NCBI GenBank assembly: GCA_000961805.1
Contig: LADV01000315.1
Span: 1-53,734, forward strand
Length of the DNA stretch: 53,734 nt
Reading direction: 5' to 3'
DNA from: Peptococcaceae bacterium BRH_c23
GTDB taxonomy: Bacteria; Bacillota_B; Desulfitobacteriia; Desulfitobacteriales; Desulfitobacteriaceae
Below the pieces are notes generated by a model. The model was not told the DNA's origin. It was given only the letters and a program-made list of their open reading frames with translations, and did not search any database. Position 1 is the first letter of the stretch; the number at the start of each line of letters is the position of its first letter. A program made the translations under genes and the position numbers. Positions 1 to 6,950 of the stretch are shown in pieces.

Positions 1-1
1 C

Positions 2-319
2 TACTACCAGGCCCTTCTCCTTCTGGGGATTCCGGAAGATGAGCGGGAGAAATTTATCCTGCAGCATGATGTAGAAGATATGACCATCCGGGAGCTGGAT
101 CAGGCTCTCAAAGAACGGAATCAAACCGCTCCGGAGAAAGAGCAGGCTCAAGTCACGCCCCTGCCAAATAATCCTCAGGATATCAAACTAGAATATCTAA
201 CCGTCAAAAAAATCGACAAACCAAGAAGCAGCCCAAAAGCAAGCTATTACAAATACAGCGTTATTTATCAGCTTTCAGTCTGTAACACCCATAATCAGCT
301 TGAATCTGCAACATGCTAA
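2..319 (+). pseudogene. DUF3102-family protein, partial and probably truncated
   Basis: The frame is open from base 2, so the gene begins outside the window. The first 35 or so residues (YYQALLLLGIPEDEREKF, then MTIRELDQALKERNQ) match what I remember of the DUF3102 family of Clostridia, whose function is unknown. After about residue 65 the translation turns into lysine- and serine-rich sequence with no family character and stops at 319, followed by non-coding DNA. I infer that the 3' part has been lost or replaced, perhaps by the structured sequence that follows. It could instead be a naturally short member. The family call is moderately sure; the pseudogene status is inference. Confidence 0.5.
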
Positions 320-329
320 CCCCTTCCCT

Positions 330-822
330 CCATCTGCTTTCACAGACTTCTACGGTACTATGGGTTAGTCGGACTTCCTATAATGCGTTTGCTCATCTTG
401 CTCGTTTCCTTACTTGACTTTGCATACTGGTTTCCCAGACACCATAGGACCTCAGCTGTTCTATTAACATACTTATCATCAAACTCGCCAAGCCCTCTGA
501 CCCCGGAAGAACTCTACAAATCTCACCGTTGCGATTTGCATAATGTTGTCTGCTACCGTAAAGACAGTATCGACCCCTTCATTTAGATAATAATTTCGTG
601 GCTCAATTGCTTCACTTTCGTTTCGGCTCGTTTGCTCCCCGCCCTACGCTTAAACCTAATGTTACCATTTCGGCTCCAAGGACTAGGTACAGGCTACTGG
701 TTAGGTATTACCTGATAGGATTTTCCTACTGTATGTTAATAGCTTACTAATGAAAATAGAATTGCTTCCATTTTCAAGAGGAAACATCGCGCATTTGCGT
801 GCTGCTTCGCAGCTCGCTCCTT
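330..822 (-). ncRNA. Structured RNA region, possibly the 5' part of a degenerate group II intron
   Basis: There is no credible protein between 320 and 1006. Read on the minus strand from just after the promoter at 829-857, the sequence has the purine-rich, hairpin-dense texture of a large ribozyme. It begins with a hairpin built on GCTGC-GAA-GCAGC and ends with CCCATAGTACCG and GGAGGGAAGGGG, which recall segments before the reverse-transcriptase gene in group II introns. No reverse transcriptase or domain V is visible, so it would be a truncated remnant. The intron assignment rests on memory of such introns and needs a covariance-model search; another structured RNA is possible. Confidence 0.35.
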
Positions 823-828
823 TGTAAT

Positions 829-857
829 ATTATACCATAAATTACCTTCTATCTCAA
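829..857 (-). promoter_or_regulatory. Strong sigma-A-type promoter reading leftward
   Basis: On the minus strand TTGAGA (857-852) and TATAAT (834-829) are separated by 17 bp, a near-consensus vegetative promoter. A transcript would begin near 822 and enter the structured region at 330-822, not a protein gene. Confidence 0.6.
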
Positions 858-954
858 CTACGTTTCTCACCTGAAAGACACGGGGAAGGTTCTTCCGTCA
901 ATATAGACGAATCTTTCGTCTCCTGTTGCGTTATCGCAATAATTAGGTTCACCT

Positions 955-982
955 TTGCTTTGTCCACCCATCATTGTATAAT
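955..982 (+). promoter_or_regulatory. Sigma-A-type promoter of the EamA-like/GNAT pair
   Basis: TTGCTT (955-960) and a perfect TATAAT (977-982) are 16 bp apart. They lie 25 bp before the ATG at 1007, so the leader would be short. The ribosome-binding sequence GAGAAG before that ATG is weak. Confidence 0.55.
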
Positions 983-1006
983 ATTAAAAGGCTAAACTAG
1001 AGAAGT

Positions 1007-1366
1007 ATGAGGTGGCCTTTTTTGTTAATCTTACTAACGATTTTCAACTCAATGCTCATGGTGACGGGTCAAACCCTTTGGAAATTAGGGGCATCAGGAA
1101 AAGAGATTCATAGTCTCGGTCAACTCCTCCGCCTTTTTCTAAGCCCCTATGTGATTGCCGGCCTCACGGTGTACGCCTTTGCGTCCGTTCTTTGGATTTA
1201 TATTCTAAATAAAGGTGAGCTAAGCTATGTTTACCCCATTCAGAGTACGGCCTTTATTTTTGCCCTTATTATAGGTACAACAATTTTTAAAGAACACCTG
1301 ACGCCCACAAAGGTCATCGGGGTCTTAGTGATTTGCCTGGGTGTTATTATTATCACACGGAAGTAG
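1007..1366 (+). CDS. Small four-helix EamA/SMR-like membrane protein
   Basis: This 119-residue protein has four hydrophobic segments (about 4-22, 47-67, 75-93 and 101-117). Its C-terminal half (ELSYVYPIQSTAFIFALIIG, then FKEHLTPTKVIGVLVICLG) is the pattern of one EamA repeat. That size matches SMR-like transporters and the ArnE/ArnF-type subunits thought to flip undecaprenyl-linked sugars. It is followed after 8 bp by an acetyltransferase gene and lies near a polysaccharide deacetylase gene, so a role in lipid-linked sugar handling is plausible but inferred. Proteins of this size usually work as dimers. Substrate unknown. Confidence 0.72.
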   Translation: MRWPFLLILLTIFNSMLMVTGQTLWKLGASGKEIHSLGQLLRLFLSPYVIAGLTVYAFASVLWIYILNKGELSYVYPIQSTAFIFALIIGTTIFKEHLTPTKVIGVLVICLGVIIITRK

Positions 1367-1374
1367 GAATTATA

Positions 1375-2490
1375 ATGTGGAAAGCTGTTCAGTATTTACC
1401 GGAAAATCTACAGGAAACCATCGCAATGACACGAGAGTATTACGGGGAATCCTGGATTTCTGACATCGGATACTTGAAATGGCAGTATGAAGCCAACCCT
1501 GCCGGACCGGCGATGATCCAATTAGCCCGAGATGTGGAAACGGGTCAGTTGGCCGGTCAATATGTAGTGATTCCGATGCGTTTTAAAGCGTTTGATCAAA
1601 CGGTGAACGGAATCCTCTCCCTAAACACCCTCACTCGCCAAATCTATACCGGACAAGGAATTTTCACTGGTTTAGCCAAAACCGCTTATCGCGAGTGTGC
1701 TGAGCAAGGATCGGACTTTTGCTATGGGTTTCCCAATCCGAATTCCTACCCTGGATTTACGAAAAAGCTGGGGTTTACGGACATAGGTTGCGTCCCTTTG
1801 TTACTCCGTCCCTTGAACCTTAGAGCCTTGATCAAAGACAAAGTCGGGTCCGCGCTGCTTGCTTCTTTCACCCTTCCCTTCCAGCCTTTTTATAAGGTCA
1901 AAGAACGCTCAGATGAGCGCTATGAGGTCTATCCGCTCACTGCCTTCAATCTCACTGAAATGAATGTTTTCTGGGCTAAAATACAAGACAAATACCCCAT
2001 CATCGGAATCCGCGATGCAGACTATATCCGTTGGCGCTATTTTGAAAATCCCTATCGGGACTATCAGCTTTACGGAATTCGCAAAAAAAATGGTTCTGAG
2101 CTTATCGGTTATATAGTAGGACGAACCACCGAAGTGGAGGGTTTGTCTTCTGGTATGATCGTCGACTTCCTGATCGATCCGTGCGTTCCTGATGCAGGAA
2201 CGCTTCTCATCAATCGTCTCCTACGTTTCTTTGTCGATAACAACATGGATATGGCAGGGTCGCTCATGATGCCCCACACGGAAGAATCTCGCCTTCTCAA
2301 AGGAAATGGCTTTTTCACCTGTCCTAAAGCCTTGGAGCCACAACCGTTCCCGGTAATTTACCGCAGGCTGCGCCTCCAAGGGGGAGGCGTAGGGAGCCAT
2401 GAGAAAGAGGACCATGGAGATGGTGTCCAAGACCCTTTCCTTCAACGAAATCACTGGTTCTTAACTATGGGTGATTACGATGCTATTTAA
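1375..2490 (+). CDS. GNAT-family N-acetyltransferase
   Basis: I place the start at the ATG of 1375, after GTAGGAAT; an upstream in-frame ATG at 1333 lies inside the previous gene. The 371-residue product carries the acetyl-CoA-binding signature of the GNAT fold at about 91-100 (YTGQGIFTGL), then NSYPGFTKKLGF (123-134), the usual end of the GNAT core. A second, weaker GNAT-like half follows, ending in WFLTMGDYDAI. Such two-lobed GNATs often accompany polysaccharide deacetylases in exopolysaccharide loci, where they are presumed to modify amino sugars. A glycine- and charge-rich linker near residues 333-357 looks like inserted low-complexity sequence. The acceptor is unknown. Confidence 0.72.
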   Translation: MWKAVQYLPENLQETIAMTREYYGESWISDIGYLKWQYEANPAGPAMIQLARDVETGQLAGQYVVIPMRFKAFDQTVNGILSLNTLTRQIYTGQGIFTGLAKTAYRECAEQGSDFCYGFPNPNSYPGFTKKLGFTDIGCVPLLLRPLNLRALIKDKVGSALLASFTLPFQPFYKVKERSDERYEVYPLTAFNLTEMNVFWAKIQDKYPIIGIRDADYIRWRYFENPYRDYQLYGIRKKNGSELIGYIVGRTTEVEGLSSGMIVDFLIDPCVPDAGTLLINRLLRFFVDNNMDMAGSLMMPHTEESRLLKGNGFFTCPKALEPQPFPVIYRRLRLQGGGVGSHEKEDHGDGVQDPFLQRNHWFLTMGDYDAI

Positions 2491-2501
2491 CAAGTGAACT
2501 C

Positions 2502-2575
2502 GTTCAGCTAAAGCTGAACATTGAGACGCCGGTGACGATAGTCTCCGGTACGATAGTCTCCAGTGGAGATTATCG
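2502..2575. repeat. Hairpin plus a 15-bp tandem repeat and foldback in a 430-bp non-coding stretch
   Basis: The gap 2491-2920 holds no gene. GTTCAGC (2502-2508) and GCTGAAC (2513-2519) form a hairpin just after the GNAT stop but without a T tract. ACGATAGTCTCCGGT (2535-2549) is repeated at once as ACGATAGTCTCCAGT (2550-2564). The second copy also forms an 11-bp stem with 2565-2575 (loop AGT). Farther on, AGCCCTTAA near 2645 and TTAAGGGCT near 2737 are complementary. I see no recognisable RNA family. Confidence 0.55.
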
Positions 2576-2920
2576 CCGAAGCCATGACGTGATCCCTAAA
2601 GAAATACCTACCGGCATAAGATAGATTATCGCCAAAAGCGCACAGCCCTTAATGAATAGGTCGCGCTGAATGATGGGTTTCACCGAGCCGCCTATTCTCC
2701 ACAGGAAGACTTCATGGCGAAGGATAGACTAATGTTAAGGGCTAGTCCCAAAGGAACACTTTCGCCCATTGGAAATCTACCTCTACCAAAGCAGGATATG
2801 AAACACCAATTTTTATAGAAGGATTCTTAGACCCAGATAAATCTATAATTCATTATTTTTTCAGAGAAATAATATTTAGGTTATCTATTAGCCTCATCTG
2901 TACGAAAGCAGGGTTAAGCT

Positions 2921-3745
2921 ATGAAGAATATACTAACCGTCGACTTAGAAGAGTGGTTTCATGCTAACTATGACGATAACGTTTTCGATGCCCAAAAAAC
3001 CTACGAAGTACGTATCGTTCAAAATACGGAGCGTCTTCTAACTCTATTTGCCGAACATAAAGCTAAAGCTACCTTCTTCGTGTTAGGCTACGTTGCTGAA
3101 AAGCACCCCCAACTGATTCAAGATATAGCAGCAGCTGGACACGAGATTGCCTCCCACGGATATGCTCATCAACTTATTTACGAACAATCACCGAGTACGT
3201 TTAGAGAAGATGTCAGCCAAGCGAAGAAACGCGTTGAAGATATCATCGGCAAGACCGTCAAAGGATACCGTGCACCATCTTGGTCCATCACGACAAAATC
3301 CCTCTGGGCCTGGGACATTTTAGAAGACCTAGGGTTCGTCTACGACGCAAGCGTCTTTCCGATCGAAACATACCTCTATGGTTTACCTTCCTCACCCCGT
3401 TTTAATTATCACCCTACATCCAACGGTAAGACACTCAACCTCCTAGAGGTACCTTCCTCGACGGTTCGAATTTTCAATAAGAATATCCCTTTTGCTGGTG
3501 GCTTTTATTTCCGAGTCCTTCCCTATCCTCTGATTGCACAGTGCATAAAAACAGTCAATAAAGAGGGACAACCAGCTATCGTCTACCTCCACCCCCGCGA
3601 GATCGACCCTGAGCAACCTCGGCTCACCCTCAGCAGAAAAGAAGGCCTCATCCATTATTACGGAGTTAAGGGGTGCGAGCAGAAGTTGATACGCATTTTG
3701 AAAAAGTTTGAGTTTACTTCGATTGAAGGGTATTTTGGACTATGA
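2921..3745 (+). CDS. Polysaccharide deacetylase, exopolysaccharide/DUF3473 type
   Basis: This 274-residue NodB-fold hydrolase would remove acetyl groups from amino-sugar polymers. The metal and catalytic pattern is visible: VDLEEW (7-12, catalytic Asp8), the metal-binding HxxxH in SHGYAH (78-83), RAPSWS (117-122), YDASVFP (141-147) and LHPREID (223-229). The last stretch and the overall length fit the subgroup with a C-terminal DUF3473, common in exopolysaccharide loci of the exosortase-associated kind. No signal peptide is visible, so it probably acts in the cytoplasm on lipid-linked sugars. A strong terminator follows at 3903-3947. A decayed second copy of its 3' end lies at 4888-4995. Confidence 0.85.
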   Translation: MKNILTVDLEEWFHANYDDNVFDAQKTYEVRIVQNTERLLTLFAEHKAKATFFVLGYVAEKHPQLIQDIAAAGHEIASHGYAHQLIYEQSPSTFREDVSQAKKRVEDIIGKTVKGYRAPSWSITTKSLWAWDILEDLGFVYDASVFPIETYLYGLPSSPRFNYHPTSNGKTLNLLEVPSSTVRIFNKNIPFAGGFYFRVLPYPLIAQCIKTVNKEGQPAIVYLHPREIDPEQPRLTLSRKEGLIHYYGVKGCEQKLIRILKKFEFTSIEGYFGL

Positions 3746-3902
3746 ACAAGCTAAGCCATTGAAATTCTAGGAGAGGTAGAATTTGAGCCAAGGGCATGCG
3801 AATGCTTCTCTCAAAACCTGCCACCTTGAATATTATTAGAAAATAATATTCAATAAAATGGTTTCAATCTATGAGAACATTACAAAGTCGTCTATACAAT
3901 AT

Positions 3903-3947
3903 GAAACGAGATCAAAGGGTTTACCGCCTCGATCTCGTTTCTTTTTT
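3903..3947 (+). terminator. Rho-independent terminator of the deacetylase gene
   Basis: GAAACGAGATC (3903-3913) pairs perfectly with GATCTCGTTTC (3931-3941), followed by six T. Related stems with the same ACGAGATC/GATCTCGT core recur at 4973-4995 and 5505-5538. Confidence 0.85.
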
Positions 3948-3958
3948 AAAGGAATTCT

Positions 3959-4477
3959 TCATTCCTTACTATTTTCGTCTACTCCTATAAGAACTTCCAT
4001 ATAAATTTTTTCAGAAATTCTGTAGTTATTTTCAATTAACTTATCCAAACAAACTTTCAAACTTTCAATTTTACCGTTGAGTTTAGCGAGTTTCAAAAAG
4101 CCAATTAATCCAGTCGGTTCAAGAAGCATCGCTTCGGCTAGACCTCGTGCAGCTTTATCGTCAATTAGAATATATTGCGCATTCAATTCCCTAGCTGCCA
4201 CTATTACTTCTAATTCGCCTCTATTCAATTTACCAATATAGCGATTGATCAGTAGCTCTTCTTTAACGGAATAAATCTTAATATAACCTCGTTTGACAGC
4301 CGTTTCTAATTCTTCTTTACCTAGCCGATTCTGCCCCTCTTGGACTACCTCTGTATAAACTGCTTGCGTTACTATTACCTGGTCAAAAAGGTCCCATAAA
4401 AGATGTACTAATCCTAAAGAGGCAAGACCAATGACCGGACTAGAATTACAAATCACTAATTCTAATTTTCTGGTCAT
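3959..4477 (-). CDS. PIN-domain (DUF3368) toxin-like nuclease
   Basis: The 172-residue protein opens with VICNSSPVIGLASLG, where the first PIN acidic residue (normally D) is replaced by N. It continues with an acidic GELEVIVAARE around 96-106 and YILIDDKAARGLAE around 117-130, the layout of DUF3368 PIN nucleases. These are predicted RNA-cleaving toxins. The start overlaps the 3' end of the UPF0175 gene by 4 bp, the usual antitoxin-toxin arrangement. The family is known from sequence grouping; RNase activity here is inferred. The D-to-N change in the first motif may weaken the metal site or may be normal for the subgroup. Confidence 0.78.
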   Translation of the reverse strand: MTRKLELVICNSSPVIGLASLGLVHLLWDLFDQVIVTQAVYTEVVQEGQNRLGKEELETAVKRGYIKIYSVKEELLINRYIGKLNRGELEVIVAARELNAQYILIDDKAARGLAEAMLLEPTGLIGFLKLAKLNGKIESLKVCLDKLIENNYRISEKIYMEVLIGVDENSKE

Positions 4478-4770
4478 TTTTTAAAATCCATTTCTTTCAA
4501 CATTTTTTTGATTGCCCGTTCATCTTGGTACAAATGCTCTTCTGAATATTCTCCCCACGGAAGCCCTTGTTCTTTTAACATGTCCATAAAATCTACTAGT
4601 GTTTCACCCGAGAGCTCTGCCGCCTTTTCCAAGGAAACTGTTTTTTGAGCAAACAGATTAATTGCAAAAGCTACTCTGACTTTTTTGTTGATAGAATTCC
4701 CATTAATCTTATCCAAAAATGGTAGTAATTCTTCAGGTAATTGTAATTGAAAGGTTGATTGATTTGACAT
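4474..4770 (-). CDS. UPF0175-family antitoxin
   Basis: I take the ATG at 4770, which follows GGAG at a good distance; a GTG five codons upstream is part of that ribosome-binding site. The 98-residue protein shows the UPF0175 pattern: LPEELLPFL near the N-terminus, a central helical VRVAFAINLFAQKTVSLEKAAELSGET, and DFMDMLKEQGLPWGEYSEE. The middle part resembles a small helix-turn-helix. These proteins pair with DUF3368 PIN proteins and probably bind both the toxin and their own promoter. The AT-rich stretch 4790-4850 just upstream is a likely promoter/operator area. The pairing is seen in the overlap; the function is known only by family association. Confidence 0.8.
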   Translation of the reverse strand: MSNQSTFQLQLPEELLPFLDKINGNSINKKVRVAFAINLFAQKTVSLEKAAELSGETLVDFMDMLKEQGLPWGEYSEEHLYQDERAIKKMLKEMDFKK

Positions 4771-4887
4771 GATTATCAACTCCACAATTTAAAATACTTT
4801 TTATCAATTATAACACAAATACAATTGTATTACTTATTATTTGTAAATTTTTGTAAATATAATTGCTTTCCCTCAACTGTATTTTGG

Positions 4888-4995
4888 GGTGCTGAACAGC
4901 ATCTAGTACGCATCTTGAAAAAGCTCGAGTTTACTTTAATTGAGGGGAATTTCACTATAGAAAATAAGAAACGAGATCGTAGAGTTTACGATCTC
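4888..4995 (+). pseudogene. Remnant of a second deacetylase 3' end with its terminator
   Basis: Bases 4888-4955 translate to a close copy of the end of the deacetylase at 2921-3745: LVRILKKLEFTLIEGNF against LIRILKKFEFTSIEGYF. A weakened version of the same terminator hairpin follows (GAGATCGT 4973-4980, ACGATCTC 4988-4995) without a T tract. Nothing of the rest of the gene is present. The toxin-antitoxin pair therefore lies between the intact gene's tail and this decayed duplicate. Confidence 0.7.
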
Positions 4996-5016
4996 ATTAC
5001 AAGTCTGAAAGCGTTT

Positions 5017-5373
5017 TCATCTTATAGATTTAAGCTTTACAATGTCACCCCAATTATTCGCTGTAATTAGTTCAATATTTGATAGGCTTTTTCCAAAGGC
5101 TTTAATTTCTCCACTTATCTCCGCTATATCAAACGACATCTTATCGTGTTCTGCTTTATTGACTTGTGTTAAATGTTCTAACGCCATTAATATCTGTGTA
5201 TTTTCGTTAATCTGATTCCTTTGATAGTCTACTTTTTCTGATAATGTATTAATTTGATTACCTCGACTGTCTACCTTTTCTGATAAAGTAGTAATTTGAT
5301 TTGATAGGGAATCGAATTTGTGATTAAAATCGCTTTTTAAACATTCTAGTGCCTGAAGGATTTTATCTTCCAT
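5017..5373 (-). CDS. Small coiled-coil protein of unknown function
   Basis: I do not recognise this gene. The 118-residue product from the ATG at 5373 is nearly all heptad-patterned. Its centre holds two 14-residue repeats, NQITTLSEKVDSRG and NQINTLSEKVDYQR, followed by NQINENTQ, suggesting a parallel oligomeric coiled coil. A run rich in lysine and histidine lies just upstream in frame, but an extended -10 (TG-A-TATAAT, with TATAAT at 5411-5416) falls inside that extension and favours the start at 5373. Short coiled-coil proteins of this type occur in many copies in Clostridia and often lie near mobile DNA. No catalytic motif is visible. Confidence 0.6.
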   Translation of the reverse strand: MEDKILQALECLKSDFNHKFDSLSNQITTLSEKVDSRGNQINTLSEKVDYQRNQINENTQILMALEHLTQVNKAEHDKMSFDIAEISGEIKAFGKSLSNIELITANNWGDIVKLKSIR

Positions 5374-5504
5374 TCCTATCACTTTCTTTCTATGCTTAAT
5401 CATATGTTCCATTATATCATAGCACTTCGATAAAATCATTGTGGATTTATATTATCTGCCGAAGACTTGCTTCAAATCGATTATAATGTCCGTGAACAAC
5501 TTGC

Positions 5505-5538
5505 ACGAGATCGAAGGGATTACCACCTTCGATCTCGT
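5505..5538. terminator. Perfect 13-bp hairpin related to the deacetylase terminator
   Basis: ACGAGATCGAAGG (5505-5517) pairs fully with CCTTCGATCTCGT (5526-5538). It has no good T tract on either strand, so termination is uncertain. Its core matches the hairpins at 3903-3947 and 4973-4995, making three related copies in 1.7 kb. Confidence 0.55.
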
Positions 5539-5621
5539 ATTTGATTCACATCCGCCCTCAGCCTAAGGAGCGCCTTTCTACTTCTACACGCGACAACCTT
5601 CTCCAGAAACCCTACCCAGAA

Positions 5622-5802
5622 GGAGCGCTTTTCTGCTAAGCGGATGCTTTAGTGCAGCCGCTATCCAAACGAGCGCCCGACGGTTCGCACCCCGTCAGCG
5701 CGCCGCAGGTTCACATGCATCCAGCCCTGAGGTTCGGACGCGCTCGCGAACCGTCCAGCTCGTCAGCGGCGTAACGTGCAGACGCGTGCAGAAAAGCGCT
5801 CC
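5622..5802. repeat. 181-bp GC-rich foldback element with nested stems
   Basis: The gap 5440-5835 has no gene but holds this element, much richer in GC than its surroundings. GGAGCGCTTTTCTGC (5622-5636) is perfectly complementary to GCAGAAAAGCGCTCC (5788-5802). GACGGTTCGC near 5679 and GCGAACCGTC near 5744 form an inner stem. The layout recalls the 212-nt elements at 12828, 28868 and 29173, and CCAAAC near 5663 echoes one of their motifs, but I cannot align the core. It may be a divergent relative or a separate structured RNA. Confidence 0.6.
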
Positions 5803-5835
5803 TCCCCCCGTCGTCGGCGTGTACAAAAAGCTCCC

Positions 5836-6543
5836 CTAATCATCCCAAATCCTACTCATCATCGAGTTAAGAATAATCGCCAAACTCACCTTAAACATAT
5901 AATACCCGCTCTTAAACGGCGTAATCGACGAACTCCCAGACAACCGTGCATCCATTTCAACCGAAATCTCTATCACCCTTAACCCGTTCTTAAGTAAAGT
6001 TACAATAGCATCAGGCTCCGGATAATCTGTGGAATAATGGGCAGACACAATCCGCAAGGCCTTTTGATTATAGGCGCGAAATCCCGACGTAGGATCCGTA
6101 TAAACCCTACGCACAACAGACTGGATCGTTTTACTTAACAGATAAATTCCTAAGCGCCGTGGCCAGGCAGATTTATATGACGTTTTCATTAAAAATCTTG
6201 ATCCGATGGTTACATCGGCTTCCCCCATCAGTACAGGGTCGACTAATTTCTTAATTTCTTCAGCTCTGTGCTGTCCATCTCCATCAACTTGTATGGCAAC
6301 GTCATAGGAATTCTTCACAGCATAAAGAAACCCTGTCTGAACCGCGCCTCCAATTCCAAGGTTAACTGGCAAGGAGATCACCTTCGCACCCTGCGCACGA
6401 GCAACCTCGGCGGTCTGATCGGTGGACCCATCATCAATGACCAGGACATCGAGCCAAGGGGATGCTATTTTTAGGTTTCGGACTACAGACCCGATATTAT
6501 CTACTTCATTCAAAGCAGGGACTATTGCTAAAATTCTTTTCAT
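5836..6543 (-). CDS. Glycosyltransferase family 2, DPM1/polyprenyl-phosphate type
   Basis: The 235-residue protein begins MKRILAIVPALNE, has VIDDGSTDQT at about 34-43 and VDGDGQH at about 86-92, the nucleotide-sugar and metal-binding motifs of GT-A fold GT2 enzymes. It ends in one hydrophobic segment only. This compact form resembles dolichol/polyprenyl-phosphate sugar synthases, which charge a lipid carrier with a single sugar. The two genes read before it encode a DUF2304 protein and a GT39-like transferase, so the trio could make and use a polyprenyl-phosphate sugar. That pathway link is inference. It is the last gene of the large leftward cluster. Confidence 0.82.
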   Translation of the reverse strand: MKRILAIVPALNEVDNIGSVVRNLKIASPWLDVLVIDDGSTDQTAEVARAQGAKVISLPVNLGIGGAVQTGFLYAVKNSYDVAIQVDGDGQHRAEEIKKLVDPVLMGEADVTIGSRFLMKTSYKSAWPRRLGIYLLSKTIQSVVRRVYTDPTSGFRAYNQKALRIVSAHYSTDYPEPDAIVTLLKNGLRVIEISVEMDARLSGSSSITPFKSGYYMFKVSLAIILNSMMSRIWDD

Positions 6544-6554
6544 TTTGTTTCGTC

Positions 6555-6950
6555 CTACACGTCCTTACGGCTTATTTCTAAGCTGGCAGGGTTTTCTTCC
6601 AAACGTTTTAAGTCATCCTCGAGTAAAGCGATCCGTTGTATTAAAACCCGATTGTTCGAACTTAATTTGGAAATTTCCAATGAAAAATGAACACACAAGA
6701 CAAACACCAGAACTCCAAAAATTACGAAGATCGCAGATGGGGCATAATAAATCCCCATCAGGTCGGCCAAATACTCTACCCCATTTTTCCAGAGGGAAAG
6801 ACCGATCATACCCAGACCTGCAACAATCCAAATCAAAGAGTACTCTACCGCTAAGCGTCGCCGACGGACTTGTTCAACGATAAAACCGGTTACCAGCATG
6901 CTTGCTATAAAAACGAGAATTTGAACGCGTGACAATTTATCTCCCCCCAC
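6555..6950 (-). CDS. DUF2304 membrane protein
   Basis: The 131-residue protein has three hydrophobic segments (about 7-23, 35-53 and 65-90), the arginine-rich loop EQVRRRRLAVEYSLIW between the first two, and a charged helical tail. That is the pattern of DUF2304, which commonly sits beside GT2 polyprenyl-phosphate sugar transferases and is thought to help transfer or flipping of the lipid-linked sugar. It overlaps the end of the upstream GT39 gene by 14 bp and is 11 bp from the GT2 gene. The function remains inferred from context. Confidence 0.75.
   Translation of the reverse strand: MGGDKLSRVQILVFIASMLVTGFIVEQVRRRRLAVEYSLIWIVAGLGMIGLSLWKNGVEYLADLMGIYYAPSAIFVIFGVLVFVLCVHFSLEISKLSSNNRVLIQRIALLEDDLKRLEENPASLEISRKDV

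Noticed and set aside
383..586. 67-residue plus-strand ORF
   Set aside because: No ribosome site, no family likeness, and it runs antisense through the structured leftward RNA region.
4825..5070. 81-residue plus-strand ORF
   Set aside because: Only its middle resembles the deacetylase tail; kept as a pseudogene fragment, not as a gene.
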